This document shows positions 9,427-18,870 of a DNA stretch of 32,236 nucleotides, one piece after another. How positions within the stretch are numbered: position 1 is the stretch's first letter; every line of letters starts with the position of its first letter. Source of the stretch: an uncultured Opitutia bacterium (lineage in GTDB: Bacteria > Verrucomicrobiota > Verrucomicrobiia > Opitutales > UBA953); contig CAIYEN010000279.1 of the NCBI GenBank assembly GCA_903925205.1, positions 1-32,236 of the forward strand. Direction: 5' to 3'. The notes under the pieces were generated by a model. The model saw only the letters and a list, made by a program, of their open reading frames with translations, did not search any database and had not been told where the DNA came from. A program made the position numbers and the translations under genes.

Positions 9427-9678
9427 TTAGGCCTTACCCTGGTCTTCCTCGGCAAACGCCCAGGAGATGCGACCTTCGATGATTTCGCGGAGGGCGATAT
9501 CTTCAGGGGAAAGGGTCTCGTAGAGGTCACCGCCCAAGAGGTGCTTGTACTTGGGAGGGGAGCCCTGCGGGCGTTCAGCCGTCGCGCGGAGCTGCTTCAC
9601 ACGCTTGGAGACAACATTGATGAGAATGTTGGCGTCAGGAATGATCTTTCGGGCATCTTGCAGGTAGTCGTCGCGCAT
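9427..9678 (-). CDS. rpoZ: DNA-directed RNA polymerase subunit omega
   Basis: MRDDYLQDARKIIPDANILINVVSKRVKQLR...LSPEDIALREIIEGRISW; ATG at 9678 preferred over upstream GTG at 9693. Confidence 0.8.
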   Translation of the reverse strand: MRDDYLQDARKIIPDANILINVVSKRVKQLRATAERPQGSPPKYKHLLGGDLYETLSPEDIALREIIEGRISWAFAEEDQGKA

Positions 9679-9742
9679 GGTGGGTTCCCGCACAGGGAAC
9701 CACGAAACCTAGGGCAGCACCCCCCTCTGGCAAGCGTTTTCA

Positions 9743-9782
9743 AAAGGGGGCAAAAATGCCTTTGCCCTCCCCCTTTCGGGGG
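9743..9782 (+). promoter_or_regulatory. Structured spacer/leader with mutually exclusive hairpins upstream of dgkA
   Basis: AAAGGGGG (9743-9750) pairs with CCCCCTTT (9769-9776); alternatively CCCCC (9769-9773) pairs with GGGGG (9778-9782). Confidence 0.45.
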
Positions 9783-9802
9783 TAATAACCTGCCGACCTG
9801 CC

Positions 9803-10207
9803 ATGTCTGACCCTGAATCCTACGGCCAACAGATGAAATCCAAGGGGGGTATCTCCCGTGTTTTCAAGGCCTTGGGGTACACCTGGGACGGGCTCAAAGC
9901 CGCGGCCCAGCACGAAGAAGCCTTCAAACAGGAGCTTTATATCATCGTCCCGCTCTCCGTCGCGGCCTGGTTAATGCCCGTCTCGATGATCGAGCGCGCC
10001 CTCTTGTTCTCCGTCCTGCAGCTCATCCTGATCGTGGAACTGCTCAATTCGGCCATCGAGGCTAATACGGACCATATCTCCTTGGAACGTCACCCCTTAG
10101 CCAAGCGGGCCAAGGACATGGGCAGTGCGGCGGTCTTCCTAGCGATTGTCATCGCCGTCGCCTGCTGGGTCTGCGTCCTCTGGCAGCACTTCCAAAAAGC
10201 CGCCTAA
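9803..10207 (+). CDS. dgkA: Diacylglycerol kinase (DgkA family)
   Basis: RVFKALGYTWDGLKAAAQHEEAFKQEL...LILIVELLNSAIEANTDHISLERHPLAKRAKDMGSAAV. Confidence 0.93.
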   Translation: MSDPESYGQQMKSKGGISRVFKALGYTWDGLKAAAQHEEAFKQELYIIVPLSVAAWLMPVSMIERALLFSVLQLILIVELLNSAIEANTDHISLERHPLAKRAKDMGSAAVFLAIVIAVACWVCVLWQHFQKAA

Positions 10208-10227
10208 GGCCTCAGAGGCCTTCGCGG
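10194..10227 (-). terminator. Intrinsic terminator for mgtA-ptsN spanning the ptsN stop codon
   Basis: Minus strand: CCGC-g-AAGGCCT-ctg-AGGCCTT-ag-GCGG-CTTTTT; T tract at 10194-10198. Confidence 0.7.
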
Positions 10228-10775
10228 GGCTCGCTGGCTGGACCCGACTCACAAGGCGGCTTGACCGTGAGGCGGAGCATGCGGGCACGGACATCGGGAA
10301 GTTCCGCCGACTGCACGAGGGATACCCAATCGAGCAGGCCGTGTCGCACTTCCCCCAACGTGTCGCATTGACGCAGAGTCTCGATGCCACCGGTCAGCGT
10401 GATGGCTTTGGCTAGGCCGGACATTTCCTTCAGAAAGCCCACCCGCTGGCAGTCGGGAATCCAATAGGCAATCACGAGATGGACCGGCTTGCCGTCGCCC
10501 GCCTCGTAATCGAGGCCAGTCGCGGACCAGCCCAGCGCACAGTAGATATCTGCGGTAATGCCGTCGACGCGGGCATGGGGGCAAGCGACCCCTTCGGCGA
10601 TGGCGGTATTGCCTAAGCCTTCGCGAGCGAGCATGGCCTCGACAACGCCCGAGTCGTCCGGAATCTCCGGAATCGCCTCCAAGACACGGCCCAAGAATTC
10701 AAACGCACCCTTCTTGGACGTCTCGGTGAGTTCGAAGAGGCGGCCAGCCTGCAAGGCTTCGAGAAGGATGCGCAT
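10212..10775 (-). CDS. PTS EIIA / PtsN-like (EIIA type 2) protein
   Basis: VLEAIPEIPDDSGVVEAMLAREGLGNTAIAEGVACPHARVDGITADIYCALGWSATGLDYEAGDGKPVHLVIAYWIPD; conserved phospho-acceptor His in GVACPHAR. Confidence 0.85.
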   Translation of the reverse strand: MRILLEALQAGRLFELTETSKKGAFEFLGRVLEAIPEIPDDSGVVEAMLAREGLGNTAIAEGVACPHARVDGITADIYCALGWSATGLDYEAGDGKPVHLVIAYWIPDCQRVGFLKEMSGLAKAITLTGGIETLRQCDTLGEVRHGLLDWVSLVQSAELPDVRARMLRLTVKPPCESGPASEPREGL

Positions 10776-10787
10776 GGAAGTAAAAGG

Positions 10788-13412
10788 TCAGGCCGCGCGC
10801 AGGCGCGGACGGGCAATTAAGTGGGCGATGGTGACGTAGGCAACCGTCATCAATAGGAGCGCAGACCAGTAGACCGGACCGAGCCCAGCCCCATTCAGAC
10901 CAAGCCCCGTGACCCATGGAGAGAACGTCAACCAGATGGCAAAGCTGATGGCGGCAAGCGTCGTCAGGGTGAGTTGCCACGAGGCCCGTGAACCGATGAA
11001 CGGAATCTTCGGGGAGCGGATGACATGGACGACCAAGGTCTGGGTGACGATGGACTCGATGAACCAGCCGGTCTGGAAGAGGATGACGAACTGCACCTGG
11101 CCGGCCGCATCCAGCGTCGACCAAGACCCGTGGCAGACCGCGGGGCAGACGATGAACCACATGAGCGCAAACGTCAGGTAATCGAAGAGCGAAGACACCG
11201 GCCCTAACCAGACCATGAAGCCCTTGATGCCGGAAATATCCCACTGCCGGGGCTTGGAAATCTGGTCCTTCTCGACGCGGTCAAAGGGAATGGCCGTCTG
11301 CGAGAAGTCGTAGGCGAAGTTGTTCAAGAGGATCAGCACCGGGGTCAACGGCTGGAACGGCAGGAGCAACGCGGCCCCGAGCACCGAGAACATGTTCCCG
11401 AAATTCGAGGAAGCGCCCATCCGGATGTACTTCTCAATATTACAGAAAATGCGGCGGCCTTCATCGATGCCGTCAACCAAGACGAGCAGCGACTTCTCCA
11501 GCAGAACCGCGTCGGCCGATTCCTTGGCGACGTCGACCGCGGTGTCGACGGAGATGCCGACGTCGGCGGCCTTAAGGGCGAGGACGTCGTTAATACCGTC
11601 GCCCATGAAACCGACGGTGTGCCCTTGGGCCTTGAGTGAGCGAATGACCTGCTCCTTCTGCGCTGGCGTTAACCGGGCCAAGATGTCGGCCGCGAGGACC
11701 GCGGCGTCGAAAGTTACCTGATCCATGGCCGCTAACTGCGCCCCCGTAAGAACGCGGCCAACGGGCATGCCGACATCCGCACAGACCTTGCGTGAAACCA
11801 GCTCGTTATCGCCCGTGAGAATCTTCGCACGAACGCCGCGCTCGCGCAGGCCGGCCAAGGCCGTGGCCGCGGTTTCCTTCGGGGGGTCAAAGAAAGCGAG
11901 GTACCCCAACAAGACGAGGTTGGCCTCATCGGCCGTACCGAAGACTTCCTTGCTCCGATCGAACTCACGGTAGGCCAACGCGATGACGCGGAAGCCTTGG
12001 GCGGACAGCGCGCGGTACTCCTCCATAACCTCGTCCTTAATCAACGGGATCATGGTGTGGATTTCATCGTCAATCTGATACTGACCGCAGACGGCCAAGA
12101 TCTCCTCCACGGCGCCCTTACAGATCAGCAGGTGGTCCCCTTCGTGGTCGACGACGACCGACATGCGGCGGCGCTGGAAGTCGAAGGGGATTTCGTCGAC
12201 CTTGCGGCAGCTCCGTTCGACGTCGAGGTCCGTGCGGGAAAGAATCGCCCGATCGAGCAAGTTGCGTAGGCCCGTCTGGTAATAGGCGTTCATCCACGCG
12301 TAACGCAGCACATCTTCGGAATCGCGGCCAATGACGTCGACATGGCGCTGGAGCACGATGTGGTCCTGCGTGAGCGTCCCCGTCTTGTCCGTACAGAAGA
12401 TATCCATCGCCCCGAGGTTCTGGATCGCGTCGAGGCGCTTCATCACGACTTTCAGGCGCGCGAGCGAGCGCGCCCCCTTGGACAAGCAAGCCGCCAAAAT
12501 CATTGGCAGCATTTCCGGCGTCAGGCCCACCGCGACCGTGAGTGCAAAGAGGAAGGCGTCCTGCACGTTACCCGTGCGCCAGGCGCTGAAGCCGAAGGTC
12601 AACGTTACCATGATCAGCATCATGCGGATCATCATCCACACGAAGCTCTTGGTGCCGCGCTCGAAAGCGGTGGCGTCCTTGCGCTCCACGAGCCGAGCAG
12701 ACATCGCCCCGAACTGCGTCGCGCGACCGGTGGCGAGCACCAGCGCGCGGGCCGACCCACTCTGAACGTTGGCCCCCATGAGGCAGCCATTCGGGCATTC
12801 CTGGGCCGAAACGTCGCCAGGCACGGTGGCCATGACGACACGCTCGACGGGCATCGACTCCCCAGTCAGCGCAGATTGCGACAAGAAGAAATCCTTGGCC
12901 TGTAACAAGCGACAATCGGCCGGAATGATCGAGCCAGCGGCGAGCACCACGACGTCGCCAGGGACAATCTGGTCAATCGGCACGGTGACTTCGACGCCAT
13001 CGCGCATGACATCGCAAGTGGTCTTCACCATCGCCTGCAGCTTAGCGATGGTCTGCGCCGAGCGACTCTCCTGGAAATAGGAAAGGAAGACCGAGAAGAA
13101 TACCATCCCACCCACCAAGGAGGTGCTCAGGATCTTTTTCGTCTCATCGTCCTCAAAGAAGAAGGAGAGGATACAAATCACCATCAACTGCACCACGAGC
13201 GGTTCCTTAAACTTGCGGAGCAGTTCAACCAATGCACTTGGGCGCGGGGCCGAGACGGAGTTCGGACCGAACTCCTCCAGCCGCGCGGCGGCCTCGGCAG
13301 CGGTCAGGCCTTCCTTCCGCGCCTGCACGGCGGCGAAGGCGGCCTCCTCTGGGCCACGGAGCCACTGGCCAGTTTGGGCATTCTCTTCGGTGGCGGGCTT
13401 CTTCTCGGACAT
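10788..13412 (-). CDS. mgtA: Magnesium-translocating P-type ATPase
   Basis: 874 aa; MDIFCTDKTGTLTQDHIVLQRHVDV (P-type DKTGT), ALTGESMPVE, LTGDNELVSRKVC, VGFMGDGINDVLALKAADVGISVD, C-terminal TM bundle. Confidence 0.95.
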   Translation of the reverse strand: MSEKKPATEENAQTGQWLRGPEEAAFAAVQARKEGLTAAEAAARLEEFGPNSVSAPRPSALVELLRKFKEPLVVQLMVICILSFFFEDDETKKILSTSLVGGMVFFSVFLSYFQESRSAQTIAKLQAMVKTTCDVMRDGVEVTVPIDQIVPGDVVVLAAGSIIPADCRLLQAKDFFLSQSALTGESMPVERVVMATVPGDVSAQECPNGCLMGANVQSGSARALVLATGRATQFGAMSARLVERKDATAFERGTKSFVWMMIRMMLIMVTLTFGFSAWRTGNVQDAFLFALTVAVGLTPEMLPMILAACLSKGARSLARLKVVMKRLDAIQNLGAMDIFCTDKTGTLTQDHIVLQRHVDVIGRDSEDVLRYAWMNAYYQTGLRNLLDRAILSRTDLDVERSCRKVDEIPFDFQRRRMSVVVDHEGDHLLICKGAVEEILAVCGQYQIDDEIHTMIPLIKDEVMEEYRALSAQGFRVIALAYREFDRSKEVFGTADEANLVLLGYLAFFDPPKETAATALAGLRERGVRAKILTGDNELVSRKVCADVGMPVGRVLTGAQLAAMDQVTFDAAVLAADILARLTPAQKEQVIRSLKAQGHTVGFMGDGINDVLALKAADVGISVDTAVDVAKESADAVLLEKSLLVLVDGIDEGRRIFCNIEKYIRMGASSNFGNMFSVLGAALLLPFQPLTPVLILLNNFAYDFSQTAIPFDRVEKDQISKPRQWDISGIKGFMVWLGPVSSLFDYLTFALMWFIVCPAVCHGSWSTLDAAGQVQFVILFQTGWFIESIVTQTLVVHVIRSPKIPFIGSRASWQLTLTTLAAISFAIWLTFSPWVTGLGLNGAGLGPVYWSALLLMTVAYVTIAHLIARPRLRAA

Positions 13413-13525
13413 GGGACGAAAGGGTCTATCACTCTAGACTTCGGGACGAGTCCAGCCAGCCCAGAGTCCCACCTCGCTTGGTAAGTCGGCAGCAGTTCTG
13501 CGCAGGGGCCAAAGCCTAAAACGAA

Positions 13526-13549
13526 AGAACCCGCCGAGGGGCGGGTTCT
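13526..13549 (-). terminator. Intrinsic terminator downstream of rpmB
   Basis: AGAACCCGCC-gagg-GGCGGGTTCT perfect 10-bp stem; on the minus strand followed by TTCGTTTT; directly past the rpmB stop. Confidence 0.85.
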
Positions 13550-13570
13550 GTTTCGATCTCGAAGGGGCGC

Positions 13571-13801
13571 TTAGGCCTTGGTGACGAGACCGGCCTTGAT
13601 GGCCTTGACGGACACCCACTGGCGCTTGACCGAGCCGTTAGGCTGGAGGACGCGGATGCGTTGGACGTTCGGACGGAAAACGCGCTTGGTCTGCTTCACA
13701 AGCTGGAAGCCGATACCGCCGCTCTTCTTGGACTGACCGCGGTGAATGATTCGGCGGCCCTTGACGGGGCGCTTGCCGGTGACGCTGCAGATACGGGACA
13801 T
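13571..13801 (-). CDS. rpmB: 50S ribosomal protein L28
   Basis: MSRICSVTGKRPVKGRRIIHRGQSKKSGGIGFQLVKQTKRVFRPNVQRIRVLQPNGSVKRQWVSVKAIKAGLV; preceded by AAAGGAG. Confidence 0.95.
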   Translation of the reverse strand: MSRICSVTGKRPVKGRRIIHRGQSKKSGGIGFQLVKQTKRVFRPNVQRIRVLQPNGSVKRQWVSVKAIKAGLVTKA

Positions 13802-13874
13802 AGTAGTTCGAGCTCCTTTGGAAGGTCGGAGCAAAGGGGTGGTGAGCCGATTGGCAAGCGGTAAGTGGACGAGG

Positions 13875-15053
13875 TTAGCTCCGACGCAAAGCGCGATCCA
13901 ACCCCTTTAAACCCTCAGAAAACTGGGCTGGATCGAGTAAAAGGCTCAAAATCAGGTACCCGGTCGTCGCCGGCATACCGTAGAAATAACCTGGGTGAGC
14001 CCAAATCCCCTCATCCAAAGCATTAAAGGTCAGGCGCTCCTCCGAGACCCCCGTCGGCAGGGCTAGGATACCCATCCAACCCGCTGGACGAGGCAAAACG
14101 GAACAGGGGTGGCCCGAAGCGACCACCCAAGCCTTGAGTGCGGCCTCATTCTGAGCCACCCGGGCTCGGAGGGAGGCCCGGAGCGGTTCGGCCCGGCGGA
14201 TAAGGTCGGGTAATGCTAACTGCGCCGCCGTGCTTACCGAAAGGAAGGCGTCGGCAATATGCTCCAAACGGCGACAGGACTCAGCGGCATGGTTCGCGGG
14301 GCCTGCCACGACAATCCAACCGGCCTTCAGTTGCGGGGCGACCGCGACCTTGGAGAGTCCGCTGAGGACATAAAGGGCCACCTGCGTTTCATCCACCCAC
14401 GTACCGGGAGACACCGTGCCCTCGGCCGGGTAATCCAGGAAGACCTCATCGCAGATGATGCCGAGGCTGTGCTTCAGCGCAAAGTTACGGAGTAAGTCGC
14501 GATCACGGCGCCCCACGAACGCACCCGTGGGGTTGGAAGGGTTGATGCAGACGATGGCCTTCGTCCGGCCGCCTACCTTCAGCTGCCCGGGGTCGATGAC
14601 CCATTCGCCGGCCAGCTGCGTCAGCTTGTATGGACGCAGCGTGACGCCTTCCAACGCGGCGAGGACTTCGAGCAATGGATAAGCGGGTTCGGGGACGAGC
14701 ACCTCGTCGCCGGGATTACAGAGTAACTTAAAGAGCCAACTGTAACCTTCGCTCGTGCTGGCGGATAAGAAGAGGCGGTCGGCGGATACGCGGACACCGC
14801 GGGCCGAATAATAATCCGCGATGGCAGCGCGCGTCGCGGCAAGACCGCGCGGGTCGGGCTCCTGCCGCTGCAGGCCTTCCTTGCGGATGAAGGAGCCGAG
14901 TTCGGCGACGGACCAACCGAACCCGGCGCTGGCCGGATTCGCATCCGACATATCGAGGAGCGGCAGATTGGCCGAGAGACGCTTAGCCTTAGCCTTGCTG
15001 AGGGCATTAGGGACATCGGCAAAAGCAAGTCTCGTACTGAACATAGGAGCCAT
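13875..15053 (-). CDS. Class I/II PLP-dependent aminotransferase
   Basis: LSASTSEGYSWLFKLLCNPGDEVLVPEPAYPLLEVLAAL...AIVCINPSNPTGAFV...GIICDEVFLDYP...LSGLSKVAVAPQLKAGWIV; start at MAPMFSTRLAF (15053) or MFSTRLAF (15044), not the ORF-track 15284, which would overlap fabV. Confidence 0.88.
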   Translation of the reverse strand: MAPMFSTRLAFADVPNALSKAKAKRLSANLPLLDMSDANPASAGFGWSVAELGSFIRKEGLQRQEPDPRGLAATRAAIADYYSARGVRVSADRLFLSASTSEGYSWLFKLLCNPGDEVLVPEPAYPLLEVLAALEGVTLRPYKLTQLAGEWVIDPGQLKVGGRTKAIVCINPSNPTGAFVGRRDRDLLRNFALKHSLGIICDEVFLDYPAEGTVSPGTWVDETQVALYVLSGLSKVAVAPQLKAGWIVVAGPANHAAESCRRLEHIADAFLSVSTAAQLALPDLIRRAEPLRASLRARVAQNEAALKAWVVASGHPCSVLPRPAGWMGILALPTGVSEERLTFNALDEGIWAHPGYFYGMPATTGYLILSLLLDPAQFSEGLKGLDRALRRS

Positions 15054-15064
15054 AGATGACTGAA

Positions 15065-15099
15065 TCGAGGGCTGAGTCGAGGACGGAGGGCAGAATCGA
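15065..15099 (-). repeat. 35-nt CTCGA-type degenerate intergenic repeat, copy 2
   Basis: Reverse complement tcgattctgccctccgtcctcgactcagccctcga; 29/35 identical to 8390-8424. Confidence 0.75.
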
Positions 15100-15111
15100 G
15101 GACAGCGGTAG

Positions 15112-15137
15112 GCTGACGCAACGGAGGGGGCGTCAGC
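15112..15137. promoter_or_regulatory. 8-bp inverted repeat GCTGACGC-N10-GCGTCAGC in the aminotransferase/fabV divergent region
   Basis: Perfect arms 15112-15119 and 15130-15137. Confidence 0.45.
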
Positions 15138-15147
15138 ACCACTTCCA

Positions 15148-15163
15148 GGATTGAACTCAATCC
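15148..15163. promoter_or_regulatory. Operator-like inverted repeat GGATTGA-AC-TCAATCC upstream of fabV
   Basis: Perfect 7-bp arms, 2-nt spacer, ends 22 nt before the fabV ATG at 15186. Confidence 0.5.
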
Positions 15164-15185
15164 CCGCCCCTCCAAAAGTCCCCCC

Positions 15186-16388
15186 ATGACCCTTCAAGTC
15201 CTGAAACCCCGCGTGCGTGGCTTCATCTGCATCACTTCCCACCCCGAAGGTTGCGCCGCCCATGTCCGTGAGCAGATCGCCCACGTGAAGTCCCGCCCCG
15301 CACTCAAGGATGGCCCAAAGTCCGTCTTAGTCATCGGTGCGTCCACGGGCTACGGGCTCTCGTCGCGCATCGCCGCGGCCTTCGGCTCCGGCGCGGCCAC
15401 CCTCGGCGTCTTCTTTGAGCGTAACGGTGAAGGCGACAAGCCGGGTAGCCCTGGCTGGTACAACACGACCGGTTTTCACGCCGAAGCCAAGAAGGCTGGC
15501 CTCACTGCCCTCTCGCTGAACGGCGATGCCTTTTCCGCCGAGCTCAAGGCTCAGGTCATCGAGGCCATCAAGTCCAAGATGCCCGGCGGCAAGGTCGACC
15601 TCATCGTCTACTCCCTCGCCTCCCCGCGCCGCACCGCCCCGGACGGCGTCACCTACAAGTCGACGCTTAAGCCCACCGGCGCGCCTTTCCACGCCAAGAA
15701 CCTCGACACCGACCGCAAGGTCGTGAACGACGTCACCCTCGACACCGCCAACGCCGAAGAAATCGCCCACACCGTCAAGGTCATGGGCGGTGAAGACTGG
15801 GAACTCTGGATGAACGCCCTCGATGGCGCGGGCGTCCTCAAGGAAGGCTGCCAGACGGTCGCTTATTCCTACATCGGACCGCAAGTCACCTGGCCCATCT
15901 ACAAGGATGGCACCATCGGCAAGGCCAAGGAAGACCTCGAACGCGCGGGCCGCAAAATCGACGACCTCATGAAGTTGCACCGCGGTCGGGCCTTCGTGTC
16001 GGTCAATAAGGCTGTCGTGACACAGGCTAGCTCCGCGATTCCCGTGGTCCCCCTCTACGTCTCCCTACTCTTCAAAATCATGAAGGCCAAGGGGAACCAC
16101 GAAGGCTGCATCGAGCAGATTCAGCGCCTCTTCGAGAAGCAGATGTATAACGGCAACGCCCTCGACTTCGACGCGAACGGCCGCGTCCGCATCGATGACT
16201 GGGAAATGCTCCCTGAAATCCAGAAGGCCGTCTTCGATATTTGGCCGCTGGTGACCACCGAGACCCTCGACCAATACGGCGACTTCGCTGGCTACCAGAC
16301 GGACTTCCTCAAGAACTTCGGTTTCGGCCTCGCGGGCGTCGATTACGACGCGCCGACCGAAGTCGAACGCCCCATCGAGAACGTCTAA
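15186..16388 (+). CDS. fabV: Enoyl-[acyl-carrier-protein]/trans-2-enoyl-CoA reductase FabV
   Basis: RGFICITSHPEGCAAHVREQI...VLVIGASTGYGLSSRIAAAFGSGAATLGVFFER...NTTGFHAEAKKAGL...VDLIVYSLASPRRTAPDG...GGEDWELWMNAL. Confidence 0.95.
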   Translation: MTLQVLKPRVRGFICITSHPEGCAAHVREQIAHVKSRPALKDGPKSVLVIGASTGYGLSSRIAAAFGSGAATLGVFFERNGEGDKPGSPGWYNTTGFHAEAKKAGLTALSLNGDAFSAELKAQVIEAIKSKMPGGKVDLIVYSLASPRRTAPDGVTYKSTLKPTGAPFHAKNLDTDRKVVNDVTLDTANAEEIAHTVKVMGGEDWELWMNALDGAGVLKEGCQTVAYSYIGPQVTWPIYKDGTIGKAKEDLERAGRKIDDLMKLHRGRAFVSVNKAVVTQASSAIPVVPLYVSLLFKIMKAKGNHEGCIEQIQRLFEKQMYNGNALDFDANGRVRIDDWEMLPEIQKAVFDIWPLVTTETLDQYGDFAGYQTDFLKNFGFGLAGVDYDAPTEVERPIENV

Positions 16389-16389
16389 A

Positions 16390-18139
<1,750 letters not shown>

Positions 18140-18144
18140 ACGGA

Positions 18145-18837
18145 ATGACGGTGCCAGCTCAGCGCGTTCGCCACGTCACGTCGTTCGAGGCGCTTCGGAC
18201 GACGCCATTCGCCGGCGACGTGAATGCGCTCTGCTGGGAACGCACGCTGCCGGGCGACTACGCCGAGGTCATCGCCCAGTTGGGCCCAGGCAGCGGCATC
18301 GTGGCAATTGAAGATGCGCGCCTCCAGGCGCTCCCCCTCAGCCTTGATGGCCAGCGCGCGGCCGAGGCCATGCTCGCCGACCAAGCCTTACTGCGGGCCC
18401 ATGAACTCGCGCCTGCACTCAACTGTATCTATGACTGCGTCCGGGGACCAGACGCGGGCCTCGTCCCGACCGACGTGCTGTCGTTCCACGTCGACAGCGC
18501 CCCGGTCGAGGTCGACACCTGGCTGTGCACCTACCACGGCGCCGGCAGCGAAGGCCTCGCCAACGAGGCGGCCCTCCGCAAGGTGGACCAACCCGAAATC
18601 CGCGCGGCGCTGCTCACGGAATACGGCGGGGCCGACGACGCTGGCTTCGCCGAGTTTCTATCTGACTGTTCCTACGATCTCCATTACGCGCCGGTGCCGA
18701 CTGCGCACCCCTACCCGTTCGGAAAGTTTTCCCTTTGGCGCATCGCCACGCAGTGGCCCGGCAGCCCTGTTCTGCCATGCATCCATCGGGCGCCCGAAAA
18801 CACCCCCGATTCACCGCGACTGCTACTGATCAGCTGA
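18145..18837 (+). CDS. Uncharacterised protein with FHVD...IHRAPENTPDSPRLLL (possible HxD...H metal-binding, DUF1826-like?)
   Basis: Intact 230-aa ORF in operon-like spacing between the esterase and mfd; no family confidently recognised. Confidence 0.7.
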   Translation: MTVPAQRVRHVTSFEALRTTPFAGDVNALCWERTLPGDYAEVIAQLGPGSGIVAIEDARLQALPLSLDGQRAAEAMLADQALLRAHELAPALNCIYDCVRGPDAGLVPTDVLSFHVDSAPVEVDTWLCTYHGAGSEGLANEAALRKVDQPEIRAALLTEYGGADDAGFAEFLSDCSYDLHYAPVPTAHPYPFGKFSLWRIATQWPGSPVLPCIHRAPENTPDSPRLLLIS

Positions 18838-18870
18838 AAGCGGCGCTTTTCCTCGTTGTGCGTTTGACGA

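Noticed and set aside
13413-13525. Known Mg2+ riboswitch (M-box) upstream of mgtA
   Set aside because: Leader is too short and no M-box-like conserved core was recognised.
15054-15284. N-terminal extension of the aminotransferase
   Set aside because: Would overlap the fabV start and translate the CTCGA repeat; the conserved sequence begins after MFSTRLAF.
18837-18850. AAAGC-ggc-GCTTTT possible terminator before mfd
   Set aside because: Only a 5-bp stem and a short T run; too weak to call.
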